Assembly: GCA_026874595.1 (NCBI GenBank)
Contig: CM049320.1
Coordinates: 37,232,214 to 37,296,213 of the forward strand
Direction of reading: 5' to 3'
Length of the DNA: 64,000 nt
Source: Sipunculus nudus
Lineage: Eukaryota > Annelida > Sipuncula > Golfingiida > Sipunculidae
The position numbers and the translations under genes are program-made. Shown here one piece after another: positions 53,713 to 64,000 of the stretch. Under the pieces are notes generated by a model. That model was not told the origin of the DNA and did no database searches. It was given only the letters and a program-made list of their open reading frames with translations. The stretch's first letter is position 1. Every line of letters starts with the position of its first letter.

Positions 53713-54204
53713 TGTGACACCATTGTCTGTCTGTCTGGATTTTTACACTCACACAAAGCTCACAGTAACGACAGGAACCAGGATATAAGACAAACGTATC
53801 TTTAATACGTCTACCCTTATTAATAACAAGGGTGTCCTACTCTTAACCGAAATTAAAAGGTAAACTATTGCGTCTGGAACGCCCACACGATTCGTTGCGC
53901 TCCGTTGTATGCTAGGTCTTGTGTGTACCTCACTGTTCTCTTCCCACAGCACGCTCACTTGCTGTTCTCGTCCCAGACGAACCTGACCCGCCGGCCATAC
54001 TCGAGCGCCCGCTGTCGGCCCGGTAGTTGTAGACGCAAGGTTCGTTGATCCTGTTGTTCTGAGAGGCTTGCTTAAAGTCTCAAGTACAACCATCTTGGAT
54101 GTCCGTTGTCCGATCAGTTCCGGACACTTGATCACACAAACCTTCCACCCTGCCCTGCCCGATCCCGTCGAAACATGTATAACTGACATATTTAAAATAT
54201 CACA
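53713..54204 (-). mobile_element. 5' LTR of the second gypsy copy (492 bp)
   Basis: On the minus strand it begins TGTGATATTTTAAATATG and ends GGTGTCACA: inverted TGTGA/TCACA termini at the correct place upstream of a PBS-like site and a gag start. GC content is higher than the surroundings (about 53880-54180). The 159-codon minus frame at 53749-54228 lies almost wholly within it and is taken as fortuitous. No 3' LTR was found in the window. Confidence 0.5.
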
Positions 54205-54459
54205 ATCTGGAAGACTCTCAATTGGCAATATATTAGAGTGGTATATTTTAACCAGAGACTTCTGTTACTGGCATGGTACCCTATTTACCCTTCAGTTTCC
54301 CTATTAACCTCGAGATTCAAGTGCATGGGCAGCACGGGTCTGAACATCAACCAAACCTTTCATGCTGCTCTACATTACAATATCGTCAACATGGAGACAG
54401 TTATGTCTGACTCAGATAATGTACGTTTATTTATATTCAACCCTGCTGCCAGGTACTGA

Positions 54460-55660
54460 ATATTTATAAAAGTGCACAAATAAATAAAATGTTGACATAT
54501 AAAAGAAAATCTCTTTTATTTGCTGACAGGTGCCGAATATTTATACTACTACACGAACAACAATACCAAAAAAACTAGGAAGTTATAACTATTCATTCGC
54601 TTCAACACAAAGCTAAGCCCTACACATGCTGCGTACCTCTTGGACTTATACCTGGTTCCCGCTAGTCAATATAGCCCTGATCGGGCGAAACGATCGCCCA
54701 ATAACATATTTCTTTTTCCAGGGGTACCTTTTATGTGAGAGTGTATGTTTTAACATGATTAAGTATTCATTTGGTATGATGTTACAACTGATATGGAAAT
54801 GCTTGTTCTTATTTTACTTATGTTATTACATCTTTATATTGTGGAAGATTCAGAAAACCATGATGCGCCAACTGAGGCAATTTCACTATAGGTTTGTATT
54901 AAACTGTATTTTGCAATAATAGTTGCCTCGAACATGGTTATGACACTTGTTCCATGTAAACACGTTCGTAATATGTTATTTCTTTATCAGTCTGAAAAGG
55001 AATCTGCTGATCATATCAACAAGGGAATCATCCACATCAGCAAACTTGCGACATAAACAATAAACAAACAATTTCAAAACAGTATGTTACAGCTGCTTGA
55101 CTAAGAATTATGAGTGCTATGGCTATGGTTAACACTGTTAACGTCATCATCAGTTGTTATCACTGAGTGGAAAATTGAACTAAATATATTTGAACAAAGC
55201 CTAATATTTATGTATAGAGACACGGTAAGACCTTCTAACTGTTGTCTAACTGCATCAAGGGTTTCTTTACTATTGTTCTATACGCCTTTCTTACAAAACA
55301 AATATAAATTGTATGTAAGGTTGCCATGTCGCACTCCAATTCTAGTCAAAATTTAGACCCCTTTGTTGTAGAGTTTGTATGGTATCTTTACCTTTTGCTT
55401 ACTCAAATAATAAAATACAAGAAAAAATACAAGAACAATAATGAAATATGAAACATATACGATAGATCAACCCGTCTGTATGTTTAATACTTTAAATATA
55501 ATAATAAAAACAGATGAACGATTCATATTAAAGCATTTTATATAATGGTATACCGGCATATTTCTAGCTTATGTGTATTACTCTGTAATACGTAGGGATA
55601 TTGATGACCCTTATTATGATTCTGGCACTGGATTAACTATTAGCTATCCATACAAAAATA
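54460..55660. other. AT-rich stretch, no gene recognised
   Basis: A small duplication (CTGMCAGGTRCYGAATATTTATA at 54446 and 54524) is visible. The plus frame at 54626-54919 is hydrophobic but unrecognised. Confidence 0.4.
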
Positions 55661-55667
55661 CACATAC

Positions 55668-55770
55668 GTAAACATACATAGTTACATACGTATATACATA
55701 GATATATGCACTCAAACATATGAATACATACATACATATATACATACACACATACATACATACATACGAA
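55668..55770. repeat. Degenerate (CATA)n microsatellite
   Basis: CATACATA words with many single changes. Confidence 0.85.
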
Positions 55771-55959
55771 TGTTAGTTACATTATCCGTTTTTCTGATAT
55801 ATATCATTCGTTATTTTTCATCGTTTGTTCACACTACCAGTAGACAGCTAATTTTTTTCATGGGTTTTCCTTTTTCTTTCACTGTTCAGATTAATGTTTG
55901 AGATAAAATGGGACAACTCTTATATATTGCATAAATATCTCAGTTCGCATCTCAAGCAT

Positions 55960-56110
55960 TTCAGCTCAGCTGATTGATAATAATAGGTGTCCGACCGTCC
56001 AAAAGAAAGGCAAACATCTACACCATCAGACCTGGACAATCACAGCTTTACATCCTGTACATCCAGAGGAGTCCCGAATAAAACATCTCTGGGTCATCGT
56101 CTATTCTGTT
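55960..56110 (+). repeat. Family A left-end fragment
   Basis: TTCAGCTCAGCTGATTGATAATAATAGGTGTCCGACCGTCC, then ATCAGACCTGGACAATC and CATCCAGAGGAGTCC, match the hairpin, GTCC tract and first unit start, greatly reduced. Confidence 0.5.
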
Positions 56111-56324
56111 GGCTATTTCACGGAATAAAAAAAAACGCTTTTGACAGTTTTCGTCTAGTAAAATTAAATACATATTTGTCCATTATGGTGATTTGATTAT
56201 TGGTGGATAACATTGAAATTAGGTATGCGCATGGATTTGAATATATTTGTTGAGGATATGACTACAGTGATCTAACTAAAACTATTTAAGGATTAACCCT
56301 TTTTATTCTTTTATTTCTAACCAG

Positions 56325-56542
56325 GATAATATGTATTCTCCTAACAGGAGATGAATCCCTTCAAAAAGAGAACATGACCCAAGCCCGTTTGAAGTGTGAT
56401 TCGAAAAACGGCTTGATCGGTCTCGAATCCTATCATAAACTTGCTGGGATCATGGAAGCAAGTGGTTTTCCAGACGTTTGGATAGGGGGCAACTTCACAC
56501 ATTTCATTGGAAATTAGACGTTTCTGAATAATAGCAGTCTTG
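56325..56542 (+). pseudogene. C-type lectin-like domain, exon a (with in-frame TAG)
   Basis: C-type lectin-like domains (CTLDs) are secreted or membrane recognition domains, greatly expanded in mollusc immunity. The frame reads MTQARLKC (first core Cys on helix 1), SKNGLIGLES (the 'NG.L..L.S' turn) and DVWIGG (the WIGL-type core motif), then FTHFIGN-stop-TFLNNSSL. The TAG (56515-56517) stands where CTLDs usually have W, one base from TGG. The acceptor is either 56324 (strong T-rich tract, then CAG), adding an ICILL segment with one more Cys, or 56347 (AACAG). The donor TG|GTAAGT is excellent and leaves phase 1, matching exon b. An old pseudogene would show more damage, so a recent null allele or read error is possible. 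Confidence 0.65.
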
Positions 56543-56841
56543 GTAAGTGTTTTTTTCATATGTCACAAACCTGAATTTTATAGTATCATAGGGTAATACC
56601 ATTAAAATGTATCTTAACTTTATCACCTTATTACAAAAATAGTACGTTACCAATGGTCTCTGAGATTGTGTGTATGGACTCTGACATTGACGGATTCAAT
56701 TTTTCAATAAAACATTAGCAGCCTTTGTCAGGAGTGAGATACAACACGTAACACAATAAGAAACCTTGTTAATTTTGAGATTTGTTATTTGTAAACTTCA
56801 CATTTTTAACTCATTTCTCATTTCAAAATCCCTTAATGCAG

Positions 56842-56964
56842 AAGACCCCAAATCGTACTTCGATACCAAAAATACACCAATAGGTTGTGGAACTGTGCAC
56901 ATCGGAGATGGGTATTTTGAATATAAAAACTGCCTGGAGTCTGGATACTATGCGTTATGTCAGA
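56842..56964 (+). CDS. C-type lectin-like domain, exon b
   Basis: Bounded by ATGCAG|AAGACC and CAGA|GTAAGT, 123 bases, phase 1 on both sides, 299 bases after exon a. It encodes EDPKSYFDTKN, then GCGTV (second core Cys), FEYKNC (third, where many CTLDs have WND..C) and YYALCQ (fourth, the usual 'ALCE/ALCQ' ending). Thus all four conserved cysteines of the domain are present across the two exons. The EPN/QPD and WND calcium-sugar motifs are absent, so a calcium-dependent sugar site of the classical type is not expected. The open frame and both splice sites are intact. No signal-peptide exon or 3' exon was recognised. Confidence 0.65.
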
Positions 56965-57499
56965 GTAAGTCAGTCATTAGATAAAGCCAACGTTTCATAC
57001 AAGAACATGCTTGACGATCCTAGTTTTATGTGTCGCTCTAATCTTAATTTGATAGCATTTAAAGATTGTTAAATTGATGGAAAGAGTCTTACTATAACAC
57101 TACTATAGTACTCATTTCTTATGAAAGGAATAGCGCCTGAGTTTTCTCAGACAGCAGCGCCTCGGTGGTTCACATGTATATATAAATTTCGACAAGGACA
57201 TTTCGAATGCATGAATGCATTACTTTTAATTTCGAATAGAAATCTCTCTTGCTCCCTCTTAGTTAAGTTTCAGGCCTTTAGACAACCTACGTAGATTGAC
57301 TGCTCCATATAAACCCAAATTACTCTTATCTATATATAGTACCGTTATACACATAATATACAAAGGCGGCGAAACATAGTGGGCCCGGAGGGCCGGTCTC
57401 CCATTGAATTTTTTGGGAGCTGAGCCCCTCCCCCCACCCCCACCCCTCTCCAACAAATACATAAAATGATGGGTATAAAAACATAATGAGTTCTTGTAT

Positions 57500-57905
57500 T
57501 CTCTGGTGCACAGTCAGTATTTTTTTAGAGTAATAAAGAACATCCGAGAATCCATTAACAAGAGACGACGTGAAATATCATGCGACGAAGAAACGTTCAC
57601 AACGCAACACTACCATATAAAAAAGCTCTCGGAAAACTTGGATACAAATACCAACTTAAATTTACAGCAAAAACAGATAGACCTACCATTCAGGAGAAAA
57701 AAGACAACGAAACATCATATGGTTTAACCCACCAAACAGGAAATGTCGCCTTCAAAATTGGAAAAAATTTCTTGAAAATATTTCACTAAGAACCCCCCCC
57801 CCCCCCCAAGTACTTCACAAACTGTTTAATCGCGGCATGGTCAAAATCTGCTACAGCTGAATTTTTTAGAATTCAGCAATCATAAAAGACGAACAACGTT
57901 CTTTG
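57500..57905 (+). pseudogene. Penelope-like element reverse transcriptase tail, frameshifted
   Basis: Penelope-like retroelements encode an RT often followed by a GIY-YIG nuclease. Pieces seen in order: ESINKRRREISCDEETF, YKKALGKLGYKYQLKF, then in the next frame KRQRNIIWFNPPN, then NVAFKIGKNFLKI in another, and after a C run HKLFNRGMVKICYS. These match the 'S...RISDLS...E.F......Y..AL..SGY', 'RKRNIIWFNPP.S.NV.TNIGK.FL.L...HFP', 'H.LFNRNTVKVSYSC' stretch that closes the RT region of many animal copies. At least three frame changes. The GIY-YIG part was not found. A poly-C run at 57789-57806 interrupts the coding remnant. Confidence 0.6.
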
Positions 57906-57931
57906 AAAAATATTTCCATTCAAATGAACCA

Positions 57932-58147
57932 ATGAGGAATTGGTTCCATACAAGAGAATTTTTTATCAGCAGAGGAGGAGATCTACGTATTATAAAGACG
58001 AAAAAGGATATTCCTCAAATATCAGATCACCTACACCAATCTTTTTGGACCGGTGTCCACAGCTTAAGACAAGGAGGTAAGCATAAATCTATATCTTACA
58101 ACAAGTTCGCACTTCCAGGGTTTTGGCATCCTACTTTCGGTATTTAA
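57932..58147 (+). other. Unassigned 71-codon frame after the PLE remnant
   Basis: The frame (RNWFHTREFFISRGGDLR... HLHQSFWTGVHSLRQGG) starts directly after the PLE RT remnant and could be part of its downstream sequence. I recognise no GIY-YIG motif or other domain. Chance cannot be excluded. Confidence 0.2.
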
Positions 58148-58544
58148 ACTACGAAATCCTTTTTCCTTTAAACAACTGAAGATATTTTCGACTTAAACAT
58201 TTAAATTTGTCGGTTCATTCTGTGTCCTACCAAAGAAATCGGTTGCAAGATAGAGAAGCCACCATGTATATATATATATTCACGTGCACACACATACATG
58301 TATACTCCAGTGTGACTAGAAATGTATGGAAAATCTATCATTGCCCGCATTTTGTGACACGAGTTTCACGTAAGAAAAGCTAAATATGACATGAAATAAC
58401 ACCAGAAATATCAGCAATACCAGTGTTTATTTATATATCCGTTCCTACAGTGTCACAAAACAGGAAAACAATATTTGCCTAATAATATATAGACCATGGG
58501 CCAAAATATCGAACCCCCCCCCCCCCCTTTAGACAACAAATTCC

Positions 58545-59082
58545 ACCCTGCTTTTCTTTTAGCATTGGTGATCTGCTATCATAATCTGCATGTTTGCTAT
58601 TTCATTGATGGTGGATGTGAGCTCAAGAGCCGGTGCCATGGCAATGCATCTGCAACAATCAGGAATTTCAACGAATTTAAAAAAAAAAAACTATGATGTT
58701 CCTGTCAAATGATGCATATTTGATGTTGTCTCATAAAGTACAATCAAAATCCAGGTCATTTAAAGTCACTGCCATGCTTATTCATAACAGTTGCTATGAC
58801 AAGATAATGACAGAGGATCATCACAGACACGATAGACTTACAAAATAGGGGCAGACCATAGAGCTTCCTTGGTCAACAAGGACCAACTCCCCCGTTGAAA
58901 GCCACGTTTCTAGGTAGCCAGGAACCTGAGCTATTAGAATCTGCTTGTTTGCCATTGATCCAATGGTGGATGTAAGCCCTGTGGCCTGTTACCATGACAA
59001 CATGGTCAAAAAGATTTTAAAATTAAAAGGCATACATGTGTTACAAAACAAAATAAAACTTAATAATAAACGTGTCAAGATT

Positions 59083-59132
<50 letters not shown>

Positions 59133-59137
59133 AATAA

Positions 59138-59169
<32 letters not shown>

Positions 59170-59215
59170 TACAAATAAAATCTAAATCCAGGTAAATTAA
59201 AGTCAAGAGATATGC
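58545..59215 (+). repeat. Direct duplication with ~370-430 bp spacing
   Basis: 'CTGC.TGTTTGC.ATT.CATTGATGGTGGATGT' occurs at about 58586 and 'CTGCTTGTTTGCCATTGATCCAATGGTGGATGT' at 58942, each followed by CCATG.CAA. 'AAAATCCAGGTCATTTAAAGTCA' (58747) and 'AAATCCAGGTAAATTAAAGTCA' (59183) are the matching right parts. Confidence 0.6.
59089..59168. repeat. (TA)n microsatellite, interrupted
   Basis: TA tracts separated by TGTA and AAATAAATAAATA. Confidence 0.9.
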
Positions 59216-60727
59216 AAAGTCAACGTTAAAGCAGAAAATCACCTTATTATATTTCCATAATATAAATTGTTCCTGTAATGTTAAAATAGCAGGTACAAGA
59301 TAAAATCAAATATGTTTTGTGACATTTCCCCATTTTTTTTTGTGGATTGGGATTCTTAGTTTCCCGGAATGCAAAATCATCAATTACATTTTTTTCCCTT
59401 TCTGGCCTTGCCTCCACCATATCTCTTGATCATATATTTCTTATTCAGTGTAGCTAGCAAGATCGCGCCCCGTCTAAAAAATAGAATTGATGAATATATC
59501 ATATCCTGACAATGAAACAAAACAAAATCAAAGGGTTTGGGAAGTTATATCTTTATAAGTTAGGGAAGCTTACTATATATGAACCGAAAGATTATAACGT
59601 CAAATAAATAAAAATATGTTCCTTTCTATCATATATATTATATGATAGAAAATATTCCGTTTGCTTGTTAGTTTCCTATTGAGTTTTTCTTTTTAACCAT
59701 CTCTGTTGATCTATCCTCTCTTTCTCTTTTGATCTGAAATAATCACTTGCAGATGAAAATCTGTCTCTATTATAGAGCTGGCCATTATTCCCCTAAAGTT
59801 CACTGGCAGCCTAAAAATTAACATCTTCATGTCAGAAAACCCAAATATATTATTTCAATTTAGACAGATCTTTTTAGAATATGGTGTCATTTTATTTGTG
59901 TTCTATAGGACAAAACAATATCTGAGAGGCAAGGTGAACACTATTTAGATGTACGCATGTGTTAATGTGTGAATATATGTATACTTGTCTGTGGCAGATC
60001 AATAAATTAGACAACAGGGGGCGCAACTTTTGGGTTAGCGATTAATGGAAATTAATATGAAAATTAAGTGCTGCCACTTCATTTGTGAGCCATGCCCACG
60101 TTTCAAAGTATATAATTTTATACATGTGGGACTGAATTCCAATAAATCATAAGCGCAATTTGGTGGGGGACGTGCCCCCCCCCCCGCCCCCCACCCCAGA
60201 CACACACTTTTTCAACCGGGAGGAGGGGGGATACCATGTTATGTCCCCGACCTTTTAGCTATTAAATTCATGTAATTTCGTCATTAAATATAAGCTCCAT
60301 CTGCAATTAATAAAAGCAAATGTCGTTAACAATAATGTGTCACAGGGTCGCAAAGTTCCTCTAAAATAAATGAAAAGCAGGCAAAAATGACTGATAATAT
60401 GTGATTCCAAGGTTTTCATGACATTGTTGTACTCAGGGATCAAACTCTCAAATAAAAGAAAATCTTACAGGTTCCATAGGATTTTTTAGGAAAGCGCGTT
60501 GTTACATATTATGTTTTTATTATTTTTAGTAACAAATATACAGTACCTTTAAAATTTGGTATTACTATGTTGCCATAATAACGGGTCTCATGGCCACAAC
60601 CCTCAGCGGAAGCTCTTCCCATGTGTATCTTGTGCGTCAGCATGTATTTATAATCGTTAAAGGTACAGCTGATCTTCTGATGCTGCCTTCTTGTTTGGAT
60701 AATGAAGTCCTTAAAATCATATCATCG

Positions 60728-60729
<2 letters not shown>
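59169..60729. other. Stretch with no recognised gene
   Basis: Features only a short palindrome, TTTCTATCATATA...TATATGATAGAAA (about 59624-59652), and a G/C-run foldback (about 60163-60232, GGTGGGGGACGTGCCCCCCC...GGGAGGAGGGGGG). Confidence 0.4.

Positions 60730-60782
<53 letters not shown>
60730..60782. repeat. (TA)n microsatellite
   Basis: About 26 uninterrupted units. Confidence 0.95.
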
Positions 60783-60787
<5 letters not shown>

Positions 60788-62915
60788 AAAAACCTGTCTG
60801 CGGGTTAACAATTCAAAATATTCGTGAAGTTTCGCAAAACCATACCAGTATTTGCTAGAATACACGTATGCCTCATTTTTCTTATGAGTCCAATATTACA
60901 ATTTCAGTTTCCTTATGTTACACTACTATATTAAACGTTGTCTCTTATATTTCAGACACATTGACGATTATACAAATCTGTTACCTTGCAATGTTGCTGC
61001 AACTACTTGGCTAAAAACAGAGCTTTCTCAGTCTGAAGTGTCATTTTAGTTCATTACTTTCTGAAGATCATGGTAAACCAATGTAAGCAGAATAACTGGT
61101 CTACCGATATTGATAAAATGGCTTAACGGAAAAATTATGCTGCCTGTTATTTTTTTATTTGTAATATAGAAGAGTTTTGGACAAATACAGGATATATATC
61201 CCTCTAAAAAACTTAAATAGTGAATATTATAATTATGACAAAGCGTGGTAGAAATGGAAACATGTTTTAGACTTTAATCAGTATTATTAGAAGTTTTCTG
61301 TTTGTTCTTTTTTTTCATTTTGAGGTACATATTTTGTTATATTTATTAGATATCTAATCCCTCCTTGGGGTACATGGGGAAGTTTATTGTTTTTTTTAAC
61401 TTTTTTATTTGTTGAACTTTGGTTTTGTTTACCAATAGGTAATTTATAACTGTTTTATCCCTTGTGTTCAATTCAAAGCATAATTGTTTCGTCTCCTTTT
61501 TATATGCTGAGATCCTTCGTGCATCATTTGTATTTGTAATACCTATGTTTTCATGAAGGGAGCATTTATTTTTATTTTGATACGTAATTACGTTTTTTAC
61601 ATTTATTTTCATGAATACATTTTTACTTGAACCCGTTTTCCCGTTTTACCTATCACCAGTGGGGTACGATGGAGCAGTTGTAATAGTATTAGAATGAAAA
61701 ATATAGTAAAAGTATTAGAAATAGATAGATAAGTAAGTAATAGGAGTAGTAAAAGAATCCTTGTTGTATCACCCAACCCTGTTTGTAAGCACAGTTTTCT
61801 AAAAATGATTTGAGTTGTCCAGTAAAATATTTTCCAAATCGATTTTGAAAAAGTGCCTAACAAATCCCGTTTTGTTCATGGCTTGATTTTAAATATATGT
61901 TCAAATGTTCGTGTTAAAAAAGTAAAATGAACAATAGTGATAATCTCAACCTTGATATCTAAATGTTTACTTAGAAAAGAAATGCGATTTAAGTCATAAC
62001 TGCTTTTATCGACTACAGTTTATTGTTGAGTCAGATACCTGATGAATTCGAATGTGAAACATGGATTTGTAAATAACTAATCATATGCTCAATTGGCAAT
62101 TTTGCCACTGTAACAAGGATGTCACGCCTTGCGTGGCATACAAAGTTCTTCAAGAAATGTTGATGGCTTCGCTACAATTCACATATGCCATTGAAATCAC
62201 TTTATCACTGCCGGAGGTAATGATTTTGAACATGTCCGATTTGCGAAACGAATATTGATGAGAAGTAGACTATCAAAGAAATATCTCAAGTAGCAAAAAG
62301 GGTTGTAAACTGAAACTGTAAATCCATTGGAAAAACTGACGTGTGCAGTCATAAGAATATAATATAATATTCGCATATAGCAGGCGTAATTATAGTTAAT
62401 TGTTTGCTATTTGTACAATACGTCTTTGTCGAAATTTTAATAACACTTTGTTTGCGAAAAAAAATTACTTATTGTTTGTACTGAGGCTGTCTTCTATAAT
62501 GTCAAAATGGTTAATGTTCAGTTAATAATGCTCCATAATCCATATTAACATGTGTATGTATTGTAATATGATTTATGCCACCATGAATGTTCATGCTTCA
62601 TTTCAATGTATATGGGCCTGGTTGTGAAAATAAAAAATAATCAAAAAAAGCTTAATAATATAATTTGTCATTGGAATACTGTGAAAGTACAAGGATTTAA
62701 AAAAAGATGGCGCCTTGCACATAAACAATCTCGCCCAGAAACATCCTGAGCTATTCTGGAACTAGTCTACTTTTTGTCCTACAAAGTGTGTGACATATTT
62801 TGTTTAAACTAACAATACACCCTATCGTCGGTATTTGCTATGTTGGTCTGCAACGCTTAGAGTAGGATAATGAACTTCACTATTCTTTAAAAGTACAAAA
62901 TAAGCGTAGGTCGCA
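60783..62915. other. AT-rich stretch, no gene recognised
   Basis: Minus frames at 61346-61612 and 61609-61863 are lysine/leucine rich and unrecognised. No upstream part of the ORF2 that ends at 63.35 kb could be traced here. Confidence 0.4.
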
Positions 62916-62919
62916 AAAG

Positions 62920-63345
62920 GAAGCTATTAATCTGTTAAATACTCCATAACTATTTATCAACCAATAGTTTATTATATAAATGGAAGGTTGAAAGTTACCA
63001 ATGTTCTTATTACTTCATAGAATCAGAGACGAAGGAACACTTTTTTTCGAATGTTTTGTAATAAAAAATCCTTATTTTAGAATTGTGGATTGGATGAAAT
63101 CAAATGGATTGATAATGCCAACTTTAACTTTGAACCCAGTATTGTATGGAATGTTTTAAATTAAGAATAACCTTTAAATAAATCAGATGCTCCTTACATA
63201 TAAATGTGTGTATATTTCAGTAGAAAGGAATATAATCAGTAAGGAGATTGAAATATATAGAAGATTATGAACATTTGATAGCAAAGCAGAAATATATGAT
63301 TACTGCACATTTTGAAAAATGGAACAAAATAAGGAAAAAGTTGTA
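62920..63345 (+). pseudogene. L1/Tx1-type LINE ORF2, C-terminal end
   Basis: ORF2 carries endonuclease and RT; this is the region after RT. The frame reads LHNYLSTNSLLYKWKVES, then SETKEHFFFECFVI...RIVDWMKSNG, LTLNPVLYGMF, and after small frame changes YKCVYISVERNI and EHLIAKQKYMITAHFEKWNKI. This follows the typical L1-like ending 'ST...L.KW......C.YC...ETVEHLFFEC..V..FW..V..WL', 'L.LFG' and '..KY.A......F..KW'. The Cys pair of the Cys/His motif is partly lost (SYY for C.YC), the His and final Cys remain. One TAA interrupts the upstream part and others follow. RT is not present in the window. It may or may not belong to the family of the ORF1 at 30.1-30.8 kb. Confidence 0.65.
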
Positions 63346-63654
63346 ACATACAGTAGTTTTTGTAGTTTTTGTATTGGAAGCAAAAGCATAGGGAAAAATG
63401 TTTTCGATAAAGACCTCTAGAATAAGTGTATATACTGCATGTGCAAATTATATCCAAACTACTGGATTCAGTTATCATTATGAACATGTTGGGACAATAC
63501 ATTGGCACTTGCAAAAAGATTCCTTTAAAATATTACGTATAAATAATAATATAACAATGTCCTTTTCCGACAATTACCCAGTCATTAGCTCTGACATGAA
63601 CTGATTTGAGCAGTTTTGCACATATTTTACATACTAATATGAAAAAGTATATAA
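63346..63654. other. LINE 3' flank, no gene recognised
   Basis: AT-rich sequence with no supported feature. Confidence 0.35.
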
Positions 63655-63659
63655 ATGAG

Positions 63660-64000
63660 TTCATTTTGTTGCATGGACGTCACCCGGACATCGGAGCATG
63701 GCGCCACGAAGTGGTGTGGCCGCCCCCGTTTCCACGCTTATGGATCCATCCCGCTATCAATGACTTCTGACGCGACGCGCTTTGAGAAACATAAACACTA
63801 TTCTGGGACCATTCAGTACTGGTTTTGCAGCTCTGACGGCGCTTTCGTTTCTCTCAAGCAAAACCACAAACTTCTGCGGTTTCCACCCATTGTTGAAAGC
63901 CTATAAAACGAACTCGCCTGCAGTACGAGGCGGGACTATTGATTTTGCTACGCCACGTTACTGTTTTCCCCGGGGACCGTGACCGTGGGCTGTTGGTCCC
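63660..64000 (+). other. GC-rich block running off the window edge, with TATA box
   Basis: Composition rises abruptly (GCGCCACGAAGTGGTGTGGC, GACGCGACGCGC). At 63900-63909 CTATAAAACG is a strong TATA box, with GAACTCGCCTGCAG about 30 bases on as a possible start region. The downstream sequence leaves the window at 64000. It could be a promoter of an unseen gene or the edge of an LTR or SINE-like repeat. Confidence 0.3.

Noticed and set aside
53749-54228. Longest open frame in the window (159 codons, minus strand)
   Set aside because: It lies almost entirely inside the LTR-like segment bounded by TGTGA/TCACA, has no recognisable domain and is best explained by the higher GC content of that segment.

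Overview
The window looks like a piece of nuclear genome from a marine invertebrate, most probably a mollusc and perhaps a bivalve. It is AT-rich, and stop codons break every frame. It is full of (TA)n and other microsatellites, and the dispersed repeats include several types familiar from mollusc genomes: hairpin/GTCC elements with tandem cores, tRNA-headed SINEs, Ty3/gypsy elements with a SCAN-like gag, Penelope-like and L1-like fragments, and short TIR elements. There is no operon, no rRNA or credible functional tRNA, no CRISPR and no complete host gene. The species is inference only.

Layout. 1-8.2 kb: mostly featureless; one imperfect 130-bp hairpin (1.27-1.40), a broken short-chain dehydrogenase/reductase exon (3.85-4.0) and a 173-bp tandem duplication (6.68-7.02). 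8.2-9.07: a solo-LTR-like repeat whose relative lies at 28.85-29.62. 13.68-14.02: a 341-bp MITE with TTA target duplications. 17.5-18.9: a hairpin-type repeat, then a dispersed repeat shared with 36.03-36.57. 19.56-22.38: two adjoining tandem arrays (about 160-bp and about 325-bp units). 23.77-26.51: TTAA-flanked inverted termini 2.7 kb apart, enclosing a tRNA-like SINE and two exon-like pieces of a cysteine-rich protein. 27.0-27.6: an unexplained CpG-rich block. 28.1-28.46: a SINE. 30.07-30.84: a frameshifted L1-type ORF1. 32.86-32.99: a 12-bp minisatellite. 33.2-35.5 (minus strand): a degraded Ty3/gypsy element in the unusual order gag, protease, integrase, reverse transcriptase.

39.0-53 kb is the most repeat-dense part. 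It has a near-perfect palindrome (39.05), a second SINE (40.0-40.24), a netrin/TIMP-like exon candidate (40.6-40.88), a minus-oriented array of about 330-bp units (41.04-43.08), a pogo/Tigger-type TIR element (44.09-45.11) and its 102-bp miniature (45.6), a second TTA-flanked MITE (46.78-47.10), an IS21-like helix-turn-helix fragment (48.54), a SINE (50.15-50.46) and a plus-oriented array of the same family (50.60-52.52). 53.0-54.2 (minus) holds an LTR, a PBS-like site and a gag start of a second gypsy copy.

56.32-56.96 carries the best host-gene evidence: two exons of a C-type lectin-like domain with all four core cysteines, matching splice phases and one in-frame TAG. After it come a Penelope-like reverse transcriptase tail (57.5-57.9), a duplicated segment (58.55-59.2) and the C-terminal end of an L1-type ORF2 (62.9-63.35). 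All coding assignments come from motif recognition by eye. Nearly all are broken, and no two clearly work together in one pathway.
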